From positions 4,459,586-4,523,585 of the forward strand of contig JARUPZ010000007.1 in assembly GCA_031213475.1 (NCBI GenBank): 64,000 bases of DNA, in the 5' to 3' direction. Positions 52,708 to 63,530 of the stretch are shown piece by piece. Origin of the DNA: Nereocystis luetkeana. Lineage: Eukaryota > Sar > Phaeophyceae > Laminariales > Laminariaceae. A program made the translations under genes and the position numbers. Each line of letters starts with the position of its first letter. The first letter of the stretch is position 1. The notes beneath the pieces are model-generated. The model did not search any database. It was not told the origin of the DNA and saw nothing but the letters and a program-made list of their open reading frames with translations.

Positions 52708-54895
52708 ATGGGGGCGCAGCGTCTGCGATCGGCGTTGATTGTTGTTTGCGTTGCTGTGACCGGGCGCAAAATGCAAGTCTGTCCGGCATGAAAGGAAGAC
52801 TCGCTTTCGAACACGGTATCTGTTTTGCCTCCCGTTACATTCCCCGCCTTCCCTTCCCCGCGCCCCGATCTTGTATTGCCACCCTACAAGGCTTGGTGTC
52901 TTGTGTTGTGTTTCATCGTCTGCTCGGCTAGTTTGGCGGGATATTAACACGCTGTTCTTCTCGTGTTTTTGGTACTATCGTCAGTGTCGGTGAACACCGA
53001 GGGCGGTGTCAATTCTGCCGAAAAAGAAAACGCCTGGTCTTTTTCTGGCGTCAGGAGCGGATTAGTAGCTCATGTCAGCTACGACTGATCGAGGCCCTGC
53101 TGGTGTATGCCCTTGGTAAAATATGATACCTGGTACCGGATATTTTTATGCGGGAAGCGCGCTGTTTGTGCGCTTGCAAGGCCGTGCTGTAGGCACAAAG
53201 TTATTTTTTCTTTCTTATGCTGTGCTGTGGTGCAGGGCTGGGCAGGGCGGGGCACGAGGCTGCCTGCCTGCTTGTAACAAAACTTGTAGTTGGTGATTGC
53301 GTGTATGGTTCAAGGCCTCTGGTCTCGTTGATCTTGTAGCGACAGATGGCCGACTGAGAGGCAATTCACGCGCTGTCCTCGGCCTTGTTTTTGGCTGCCA
53401 GAGGGTCTGTTCATTGTGATGCGGTGGTGTCTGGTTCTATTGTTAGCTCGTTTTGGGTTCATGGGGATCTGGGTGCACGTCGCTGCCACCGTGGTATCTG
53501 CGAGGTATTAACACAATTGTCTACTCTGCTGTCAGGCAGGGGCTGAGCAAACAGCGCGATTTTTTTTACCCATGATGGGCAGACAGCACAACAAAAAGAG
53601 GATAAAGAAACAGGCAAAATAGGTGCAGCAGGGATGGGTGATTCCGCAGGGATTTCTTGTTTCTTGATTTTGTTGAAGACAACCACGGGCTGCACTGCAT
53701 AATATTCTGGGATAACCAAAAGCGCAAAGCAAAAAAATAAGGGATGTCTGCGTAGTTTTTCGAGCTCTGGCTGCTTCTGTTGCGGTTATGTAATATCTGC
53801 CGGCAGCTGGCTGTGTGTATGCGTAGTGAGGTATTTTACGCCTCTGTTTTTTTACCCAGAAACCAGAGTATTGACGGTTCCTTTTCGTACTTCCTGTGTG
53901 TGAGCGCCTGACTGATACGTTGGTATATATTTCTGCCAGTCTGCCGGTTGCGGAAATAATTATTCAACACACACAACCACGCCTCGGGCTGCGTCAAATT
54001 CGAGATCTCGGTGCAGTCCTGTCACTCTACTATTAATACCTGTCACGAGCAAAAAGCCAGCAGAAAAACGAGAGCGAGTGACCGTTTTCGGGCGAGTGCG
54101 CCATTTTCGTGATCAGCTGAACCCTGGGGTTTCAAAGGTTTTCGCGTTTTTCTACCAATTGCGCCGCATTTTTCTGTGGCCACTATCCTCACAACCCCTC
54201 GCCACCCTCCTTCACAACCCAATCACCAACCTGGATGCTCGACGGACACTTAGTGCCGTGCACGCTGCAAGGGATGCCCGATTATGGTGCTGTTCGGCCT
54301 AGCACTCTGGCGCAGTCTGTCATGAACGGCCCGAGCGCCAGGGATGCCCCTGCACTTGGGTCAACACAAAAACACCCAAGAACACGGTGACACCCAGTAC
54401 CTGGTTCCTTCGCCTTCTCCTTTTCCACGAGAAACTCACCTCCAGCAGCAGCGTCCTGCGCGAGCACGGAGACATGCGGGTTGCGACGATAGAGATGTGA
54501 ACGCTCGGCTGCTGAGCCCTCTTGAAATTCCTACTCGGTAGTGTGGCAGTTCGTTTCGGCGAGGGGTTTGCCCTCTGGCCGAACGGCGAAAGACCGCGAC
54601 GGAAACATGTCGTTTGATCCTGTCTCCGCGCTTCACGGCCAGCTGTTTCTGCAGCTCAGGCGGACACGAGTTTTGCAGTCTGGCCCCGAGACGCGCTGCT
54701 CCCGGAGAGCTAGCTGTGGGCACCGGGGTTGACGGGGTAACGTGAGCTTGGACGCGTGAGCAACTCCTGTCTTGCCCAAGAAGATTTTTCGCCCCAGTCA
54801 GTCTGGTGCATGTTCGTGATGACCAGCGACGGTGAGAAATGGTTTCAGGAGAGTGCAGGGCACAGAGAGATTGTTTTCCTCTGCTTTTGTAAAAC
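52708..54895. other. Downstream of EIF3J; no further gene recognised
   Basis: This starts with the presumed 3' UTR of EIF3J. No AATAAA was chosen with confidence. One TACCTGGTA (53130) and one TATTAATA (54030) word. ORFs to 169 codons on the minus strand (54436-54945) are unrecognised. Confidence 0.45.
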
Positions 54896-54901
54896 ATCAG
54901 G

Positions 54902-54980
54902 CATGCACCAACTTCGTCAGTCGTACCACAGACCACAGCAGACATGCACCAACTTCGTCAGTCGTACCACAGACCACAGC
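54902..54980. repeat. 2 x 41-bp tandem duplication
   Basis: CATGCACCAACTTCGTCAGT and CGTACCACAGACCACAGC occur at 54902 and again at 54943, identical over nearly the whole 41-base unit. Confidence 0.95.
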
Positions 54981-54984
54981 CTCT

Positions 54985-56224
54985 GCTACTACTGCAGAAC
55001 TGCTGTACTTGCAGAAGTATACATGCCTGGTACCAGATACCTGGTATCAATTATTGACAGCTACTGCTGAACATGCACATGATGCCTGTTTTGGGTATTC
55101 AAGCACGTGTCGTTGTCGTCGCTCCCATTTCAACGTGTTTTCGATTGAGTTCGTATACTCGCGGGAGCAGCGCGCTCGTGTGATCGACCCTACAGTGGTG
55201 ACGAGGACACAAGACGACCCGGGGCAGCAGTGAAACTTGGATACTCCCATGATCGTGATTGTCGGCGGCCCCATCCGTTGTGTACAGGGCAGACGCATGC
55301 ACCCACTGCATGCACACACACGCAAACGCATTGCCGTCGTTCCTACCCACAGCCCGATATTCTCATAGGTACCGAAGACCGCCGTTTAACTTGTTCCTGC
55401 AGTCCAGCACTCGATGGTGGGAGTCTTTTCTAGTTTCGAGAGTGTTTTTTGCACTATTGAGGTACCGGTTTCCTATAGTCGACTACTACTTACCCAATAG
55501 CGTACCGGATACCGCCTCCTTAATACCTAACATGCCCGTCTGGGTGTCTGGGTACGTGTCATCATACATACCGGTAACTGGTATCGTGGTATTAATAATA
55601 GCTTTGGCACTGGACGTGATGCGCGAACACCTTCCCCGTAAAACTACTTGAGGTACCTGAGTAACACACTTTTCAGAAGGTATGTTCTCCTCGCTCGGTG
55701 CGGCAAACCTTGAAACAAAACCTTTGCCTCTAAAAACAACTCTTTCACCTGCCACCCATTCTAAACAAACCTGAGTATACTGCATTGTACGGGTTTTCAT
55801 CTCTGAGCTGCACCAGGTATCCGGTACGTTCTCGTACCCAAACACTTGGAGATACACCACATTCGCCCTTTGAGAGATGCCAAATTTGCCGCTACTCTGC
55901 CGACACAAACTACTGGTTTTAGATTTTCACCACTCATCATGATATTTAGTGGTGCAGCCCACGTTTTCCCTTGAGTGACATCTCGTGCAACTCACGCGCA
56001 CACGATTGACACTCGATTACCGAGCTTTTTTATTGCTGCGATTGCCCCAAATCGAGCTCACAGGCTACTCTTCGGCAAAAAATGGAATTCATTGCGATTG
56101 GTGTCACCACCTGCACCGCAGTCGGGAATAGGTAGCTTGGAAGTTCGTGACGAGGAACAAACGTAATTGCCGCCAGGTACTCGTAAGCTCGTAAGGGTGG
56201 GGGACGAGAAAAAGAAGCAGAGGG
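54985..56224. other. No gene recognised
   Basis: One exact TACCTGGTA (about 55040) with a partial copy beside it at 55027, another imperfect copy at 55815, and TATTAATA at 55590. Overlapping ORFs up to 140 codons are unrecognised. Confidence 0.45.
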
Positions 56225-56878
56225 GATGAAGATCGTTTCACTTGGTCCGTGTTTTGGATCAGCCGGTGTCAGACCCGTGCTATGACGCAAAAAGTGTCTC
56301 GAACAGAGAAATACTGACCCTCATTCTCCTTGCGTGTAGCGGCATAAGACTACAAAGTCCAGCGGCCTTTTATGAACATCATTCGTTGCGGCCGCTCTCG
56401 TTGAGATATGATAGATTTGAAGTTTTTTTTGCTGGTGTTGTGCCTTGATTTGTGCACTGTTTTTGCCTGTTTTATGTTTCATACCAGCGAGTGTTGAGCA
56501 GGTGATGAAGATCGTTTCGCTTGGTCCGTGTTTTGGATTAGCCGGGGTAAGAGCCGTGCTGTGACGCAAAAAGTGTCTCGAACAGAGAAATACTGACCTT
56601 TTTCAGTGTATAAACAAAGAATATGGCTGTTCAATAATATTTTTACCAGCCTTTCGTGAACATTGTTCGTGGCCGTCATTTATGTCTGGGATGCTTTTTT
56701 TAGAGCGTGTTGTCTCAATCCGATACGTAGTGCTGTACGCGTGCTCTGACTGTTTCGAGTACCAGGGATTTTGGCAGGGGATGAAGATCGTTTCACTTGG
56801 TCCGTGTTTTGGATCAGCCGGTGTCAGACCCGTGCTATGACGCAAAAAGTGTCTCGAACAGAGAAATACTGACCCTCT
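56225..56878 (-). repeat. ~278-bp tandem repeat, 2.3 copies
   Basis: GATGAAGATCGTTTC(A/G)CTTG starts at 56225, 56504 and 56780 (spacings 279 and 276). Each start is followed by GGTCCGTGTTTTGGAT, CCGTGCT(A/G)TGACGCAAAA and GAACAGAGAAATACTGACC. The first two copies also share CCTTT(T/C)(A/G)TGAACAT(C/T)(A/G)TTCGT(T)GCGGCCG-like segments. The first ~95 bases are much better conserved than the rest. The minus strand keeps a short similar peptide in each copy (RHSTGLTPADPKHGPSETIF), so the conserved part could derive from a coding fragment. Confidence 0.85.
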
Positions 56879-56899
56879 CGATAGGATAAAAAACTCCAA

Positions 56900-59800
56900 T
56901 ACAGCTTCGCACTCGTTTTATCCGCTCGTCTTAAGATGTACCTGAGTCTCGTGCCAGATATGAGGTGATGATTTGGCAGTGGCGTCAGGTTTCGATTCAT
57001 GAATGCTGCCATTGATAGCAGTGGGTTTTGGTTTTTGTTCTGCACTTGGCCGATGGGCGTTGCGATTGGAAGAGTAGAGAAGGGCAAGTGGTAAAATCTA
57101 CTTTTCAATACTCGACATAGATTTTTCGGCGCGGCTTTGTGTGTGGCAGATGACGACAATTGCTAGCCTGAGGGTCTGACAATGAGTGCTGATATCGCTG
57201 CTACGATGCTACACACTATACAAGCGTACGACGCGCCGGGAGCAAACGGGGTATAGGCGCTTCTTTTGGTGTCAACGTTCTTCGAAATAGTTTCGCATTC
57301 GTTTTTTCCGTGTTTCGTTGGGCTTGCTTTTTGTGTACGTCGTGGGCTTCGATGAAGTGTATGGGCTTGTCTGCCTTGGCGGCTTTTGGGACTGTTTGTG
57401 TACGTGAAATTTGATCAACTACATCCGAGACCTTTTGCTTCCTCATTGGATGAAAACCAAACCCTCGTTTTGCTAAAATGAAGATGTTGCTTTCCTTTCT
57501 CCCTTCGTGTTCGCTGTGCGCTTGCTTGCCTTTTTTCTGTTTTTTTTTGCCGCAGGTCTGTCTTATCAAATCGATCGGGCCCGGCCATAATATGACCCAA
57601 GATTCGCCGCGGTTGGTGTGGAAGGCCGGCGTGGAATCGTGTTGGATGCCTCTCGCTGCACATATATAGCTCGTGTTGCTTTTGAAATATTTTTCGATAC
57701 ACGAACCAGTAGAGAAATCTCATCTTCTTTTGTTTCGAAACTTGTATCTTGTAAGTTGGGATTGCAACCGTTTCATGGCTTTGCTGAAGACGAACGGAAC
57801 ATGGCTCGTGATGTGGGCTCGAGCTACTTACTGTAATGTAAGTTTTGGCCGACTGGTGCTTAGCGACCGACCCTCTTAGCTGATCGGTTTCGTCGGTTGT
57901 TGGTTGGAATGGCGGCTGGTTTCCGTCCACATCTTGCAGGGTGAACTAGCTAGCCTGTCTTCGGGCGCATGAGCCAGATTGCTTCTGCTGCTACTGGGAC
58001 GATATGTGTACGTTATTTTGAGGGGAAAACCCCTCTCAGTTTGGCTTCGTTACCGCTGGTGTAGAGTACGCTTTTATTTTTACTGTTAAGAGTCTTGAAA
58101 CACGGCGCCTTTTGATTGTGTCTTGTGGATGAAACCGGAACTCAGATTTGAACCGTCGGCATTCGTTGGCGATGGACCTGTCGATAGTCTTGGAGAGCGT
58201 GCGTTGTACGAGACTTCATTTGTGTTGAAGGAGACCCCTGCTTGTTTTTTTGTGTAGCCCACGGAGACGGAGCATGATGTTTTTCCCGTTGCTTGGTGGT
58301 ATATGGTGGTTCCACGTAAATGGGCGCCGTGTTTTAAGAGCTGTAGAAAAACTGTTGCATGTGTTACGAGAACCTGGACTACGTGGGGGACGTTTTATTT
58401 TTGCGGAGGCGGGTGGACGACCCTACTGCTGCTGCTCCCTGCCGTAAATTACCAATTTATAATTTACGCGCATGAAGCGACCATGTTTAAGGGAAAGTGT
58501 TGAAATTCATATGTGTCGTAGGTCGTTCGGTGTTTTGTACACACCCTTGTGTCGTACACACTCCCCCGTCGAGATCGAACAACTGCACGCAGGTGTTGGA
58601 GGACAAGCTTCGACTGTAATCTTGCCTTCTCGTGTGGTGTACGTAGCATATTGTTTATCCCAACGTTGTGGTTCGCCTGTGGAATAAATAAAACGTGCCA
58701 GGTAACTGGTACGAGGTATCGGTCACAACTGTACGTACTCGTTGATCAAACGTACGAGTATAGGGGGTACAACTTTCATGATAGCTGAAGCTGCGTGGAG
58801 AGCAATATCCGCATCGAAGAACTCTCATTGACGTATCATGTCGGTTGTGTAGTGCGTATTAGCAACATCACCGGTGACCCACGTAAGACTCTTGTACTAC
58901 CAGGGTACATATTAAAGTAATTGCTCGCTGTTTGCAGCCCTCTTACATCACTCACGTGTATTACTACGTAACCCGCCCGAGGGTATATAGACGGAACAAA
59001 ATATTGGTAGCCAGCGTGATGTGCGCTTCGGGTCAGGGAGACACGCGACGGTTAATTTTTCTGTTGAAACGGAGAAGAGTAAGACTTTGCACCCGGATCC
59101 TGTTTCCCTCTTCTTTTGGTTGGCGATAGAGACTCGTCACCTACTCTGGTCCTCCGATGCACCCGACAGAAAATATCATCAGTGATCGCATGAAAATAAT
59201 ACGTCATGCTCGCCACAAACATGATGCGATGAAGGCGGATTGATGAACCACAGTTGATAAGTTGCCGTTTTTGTGTCGCTATACCCCCGACTTCCTATTC
59301 GCCCTATATCGTGTTATTTTGACGTATCAAGCGTGAGAGCTATAACGGGACCGCTTTGTACGTGACATGTTTAGGAACATTCAAGGGTAACTGCAGTATG
59401 GATATAAAGCCAGTACTATGCGGAGGTATTTGGGATAAAAAACACCATGAAACCTAACACCCAAGCCCAAGCCGACCCGCGAATACGAAGTTTGTCCGAA
59501 AGAAACTAATAGGCGTCAAAATCTTGCAAGAAAAAAAGTCGACCGACCAAAATTGTAATTCTCACGAACCAGGTACCTGGTATTATTTTGTCAAATTCCA
59601 TACTAAATACCTGGTGCCACATCTACAGGCCAGCAGTAGTACATTAATGTAAGCCGCCAGAAAAAGATCGCGCTCCGCTGATGAAGTCAACCGTCGTTAT
59701 TAGACTTCAAAAGAGACGAATCACAGAGATCTGCGTGCCTTCCCGCACAATCGCCGCGAAAGAGTGTTGGGCTAGCACAGGGGTGTGCGATCGTTTATCA

Positions 59801-60590
59801 GCGCTCGTTTACTCGTCAACCGTATTAAGGGCGCTACAGCAATCGAACATGATTAGATTTTCGGATGGCTCTCGACCCTGGGATCTTTCCGGAAACACCT
59901 TATTCCGCATCGGCGTTCGGTATTGGCAACATTCCTGTTCTGGAAAAATTAAGCGCTGAAAACCGATCGCACCACTCCTGTGCGAAGCCAGCGCTCTTTA
60001 CGCGGTATGTTTGCATAACCTGTGTGTGATTTCTTCACACTAAGCCGTTCTTTCTACCCGTCGACATCCAGCACAACCAGTGTCCGTGCCGATTCTCCAA
60101 TCCCAGAGATACAAGTTCTGTGGTCACGAAGCTACGCTATATAGATACTACAGTACATTGTTACGCAGTACGCAGAGTAGACAATGCAATGCCATGTCAT
60201 CATACTGGGTACGACATACACATTTTGACACATGAGAACCCAGCGACACGCGGAATATTAGTATTAGTTAAGACAACAGTTCAAATCGGCACCGGATTCA
60301 TAGCAGTAACTGCTGTGCCCTATCCGATCTACTGGCAGACGCGGCGGTTGCTTTTGAAGGCTAAAAATAAACAAAAAAAAACGTGATCAATCTGATAAAT
60401 CGTGTAACGTATTATTTCTCGTCGACACCAATCGCGTACTCGTACCACTTACCACCACCTCCCAGCCTTACCACACGTAATGTACAACCTCCATGATACC
60501 TGGTATACAGCAAGAAGCAGCGTAATGGAGTCGGAGGCAAACACAAAAGACACGACACGTATAATACGTACCACCACTTCTAACCCCCCC
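56900..60590. other. No gene recognised
   Basis: The longest ORF is minus-strand 57415-57930 (171 codons). It has no recognisable motif and ignores plausible splice sites. TACC(A/T)GGTA words occur at 59573 and 60500, with imperfect ones at 58700 and 59608. I see no RNA gene. Confidence 0.4.
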
Positions 60591-60592
60591 CC

Positions 60593-60690
60593 CTCTTCTT
60601 GCTCCGTCTCGAAAGGGATGCGTGGTCAATGGTCAATTGCCTAAGGCAAGCAAGAAATGAATACGCCCCCCCTCCCCCCCTCTCCCCCAC
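60593..60690 (+). mobile_element. LINE 3' terminus
   Basis: TGCTCCGTCTCGAAAGGGAT, GCGTGGTCAATGGTCAATTG, GCAAGAAATGAATACGCC then C-rich sequence to about 60690. Only the family's last ~75 bases are present. Confidence 0.7.
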
Positions 60691-60694
60691 CCTC

Positions 60695-61430
60695 GACACC
60701 TCCCACACCTCCACTATCTCCCATCAACAACCCAAGATGACTAAAGGGCCCGATTCAGCCCGCCTCGTGATTCTATAACAACACTCATCCTCGTGAGACA
60801 ATTTGATAAGAAACGTGAGGGCTCCGCTCTGGTTCGTACCAGCAGCGAGCGGAGCAGATGCAGTCGGCGAGCGCCAGTATGACACGTTCCTCAGATTGTT
60901 GCAATACTCGATCTTACGGCTGTTACCACATCTGTGTGCCTATGTAGCGGCCGGGGCGGCTTCGTTCGTTCATCGTGCTCCCCCCCTCCCCTCTCCTCCC
61001 CCCCCTCCCTCTCTAGCTCCCTTCCATACGATGTACACCACATGCATGTGGGACGCACGCTAAAGGTCGAACACGCGGACAGGCTACAACAGAATACCGG
61101 TACAATTTCAGCCAGCAGCATCATCAATCATCACTGCACCGGCAGGAGACACTGGTCGGTCCATTTACCCACCCAGTCCATTTAATAAATATTTCACAGC
61201 ATAGAGCCGACACTAACAACCATAAATCCCCGATGGCACGACTATTAATAGCATGGGAGACTATCGATCACAACACTTGTGCACATTTGCATGACCCCCC
61301 TCCCCCCCGATCCCATCTCTTTCGCAGCCAGGTGTTGCGATTTTCCCGGGCATCGCGGGCGACACCTCGTACGACCGAAACAACATTTCTAGCCCCACGC
61401 TGGATGATGGCGAGAGCACATATTACCCAA
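60695..61430. other. No gene recognised; C-rich
   Basis: C-rich and T-rich low complexity (60980-61015, 61300) and one TATTAATA word (61243). ORFs of about 80 codons are unrecognised. Confidence 0.45.
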
Positions 61431-61432
61431 CC

Positions 61433-61520
61433 CGATGCTCCGTCTCGAAAGGGACACGTGGTCAATGGTCAAGTGCCTATTAATAAGGCACGCAACAAGC
61501 GAGCACCCCCCCCCCCCCGC
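61433..61520 (+). mobile_element. LINE 3' terminus
   Basis: GATGCTCCGTCTCGAAAGGG, ACACGTGGTCAATGGTCAAG, AAGGCACGCAACAAGCGAGC, then a 13-base C-run. A TATTAATA word (61476) lies within it, where other copies have a direct GCCT-AAGGCA junction. Confidence 0.7.
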
Positions 61521-61524
61521 CCGC

Positions 61525-61675
61525 CCCCCGCCCCCCGCGCTCTTGGTGCGCGAAATGTTTGCCTGGTCGACGTCACCCCGACGTGCTCCGTCCCGGCATT
61601 ATAGAGTCGCGAGGGTCTATGGTCATACGACTACGGCCGTGCATGACATGAATACGCCTCTCCTCCCCCCGCTCC
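61525..61675 (+). mobile_element. Family-B retroposon 3' part
   Basis: CTTGGTGCGCGAAATGTTTG, CCTGGTCGACGTCACCCCGA, CGTGCTCCGTCCCGGCATTA, ACGACTACGGCCGTGCATGA, CATGAATACGCCTC then C-rich. It follows the LINE terminus directly, repeating the LINE/family-B association seen at 1637-2640 and 41576. Confidence 0.65.
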
Positions 61676-61819
61676 CTCCCTCGCAGCATATTACAACTCT
61701 CCTAAAACGTGACGGGTCGCTAAAAGTTCCGCCGCATGATACACTCAATGAGACCGTAAAAGGTCGATCGACCGGCAGAGCACGCGCACGAACGATTTCA
61801 AGCTCGTAACGCCCCGAAT

Positions 61820-61890
61820 CAATCTCAACAAACCGAGCGACCGAGCGACCGATCGATCGACCGATCAACCAACCAGCCAACAAGTAACTG
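61820..61890. repeat. Simple GACC/GATC/AACC repeat
   Basis: GAGCGACCGAGCGACCGATC, GATCGACCGATCAACCAACC, AGCCAACAAG. Low-complexity tetramers. Confidence 0.8.
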
Positions 61891-62639
61891 GTCACTCCAT
61901 CGACCGACCAATCGACGGAACGAAGTCGGTCTGCTACGGTCTACGGACTCCCGGTCTTGGCTGGGTAAACGTCGAGGCACTCTAGCATGTTGTGCCTGCC
62001 CATCTTCTCTATCTGCTTGGGGTACATTCCGATACGTGACAGGTCGGCCAAGCTCTCAAACGGAGCGGCGGCCCTTAAACGCAGACAAACAAACAAAAAA
62101 CACAAGGTTTGGAGGGGAGTGGGGAGGGGAGTGGAGAGGGGGGGGATGGTGGGTCACAGGGAAATACGACCCAAGTCCACTGCTCCCATTCTGAAAAACA
62201 TAAGTCCTGTGAGCATGACCGTGATACGTGGAATACTACCCAAGTACAATACTCCCGTTCGGAAAAAAACATGAGTCATTTGAATATGACCGGGTCACGG
62301 TTCATCATACGTGCTACACGTGCGTTGACTGGAAGAAGAATTTCCGAGGCGGGAGTGTACTTTAATTTTATTCTATTTTGCAAACACACCCTACTGTAGA
62401 CGTCCTCCCCGGAATTAAACATTGGCTCAACTCGATTACCGAACAGCTTGCCAAAAAAACGGGTGCACTTTTCAAGAGGCCTAATGCCTCTAACCCCGAC
62501 CGATCTACAGCAGTACTTACTCCGGTACTTGTCCGCAAAATGTGGTACATGGGAGACAGGTCTGTTTGGGCTTGCCGAGGCGTCTTTTGGTCTCACTGTA
62601 CCGGTTTTCACACGTCTGACAAATCATTTGCAGATACAT

Positions 62640-63530
62640 CCTACAGCTAGATCACGATCTAGATCATCTATACCCTAACCTGCCGTTATGAGATGCTGAG
62701 CAGGATCTGTACATTACAGATCCCACGCACGAAGACGTGTGCTAGATCACGCAGATTGTACGGCTCCCACCGGGAAACATGAGCTAGATATACCCAGGTA
62801 CATATCAGGAACCTATCTTGCGCTGAAAGATCTATACCATCGAGTGGTAACTATCTATCTGAGCTATCTAATCTGCATAGAGGTGTGCAGAACTAATTTA
62901 ACCTACTGTAGTAGAGGGGTGCGGTCCATCAAGGGTTCAAACCATGCGTCTCCCAAACAAATACCTGGTGTGTACTGTAGCACGTTTTCCGTTTGTCGGC
63001 ATCGAACAGTCAGCCTCATACCACTAATAGTAGTCAGCCGTGATTCGTTACAGTATGCCACTCTTAAGAATGGTGTCCCGAAATATAAGACACTTCTCAC
63101 ACCTCTGACAGATCATGATCTATCTATATATCTACAGTAGATAATCTAGTTCCTCACCTGTAGCCGTGAGCGCTTGTGCGGGATCTGCATATTCTATACC
63201 TGGTATAGAACAGATCCATCTCAGAAAGCAGGTGTTTACGGTATATCATGCGGATTATACGGGACCAACCTGGCAAAATGAGCTGTAGATCACACAAGAT
63301 CGGGAATAGGTCTTCCCTGAAAGGTCTATATCATCGAGTGGGAATGATCTATGTGACCTGTCTGATATATCCGAGGTGCGTGGAACCTCCGTACATAAAT
63401 ATTGACACCAAACGGTCCTTCTTATGTTTCCGGGACAGAAGTGGTACGCGCGCAAGCGACACTCGTGTGTATTTTTCATGCGCCTCTCAAGAGCGACACA
63501 CTATGTCTTTCTACCAATAGCGCTGCTAAC
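62640..63530. repeat. Two diverged ~480-bp AGATC-rich repeats
   Basis: GGATCTG(T/C)A(C/T)ATT is found at 62702 and 63181. CTGAAAG(A/G)TCTATA(C/T)CATCG then AGTGG is found at 62821 and 63317. Each copy also has TAGATCAC and TGACAAATCAT/TGACAGATCAT in similar order. The left-end sequence 241-345 belongs to the same family. No coding frame is conserved. An exact TACCTGGTA forms part of a palindrome in the second copy (TATACCTGGTATA, 63196). Confidence 0.6.
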
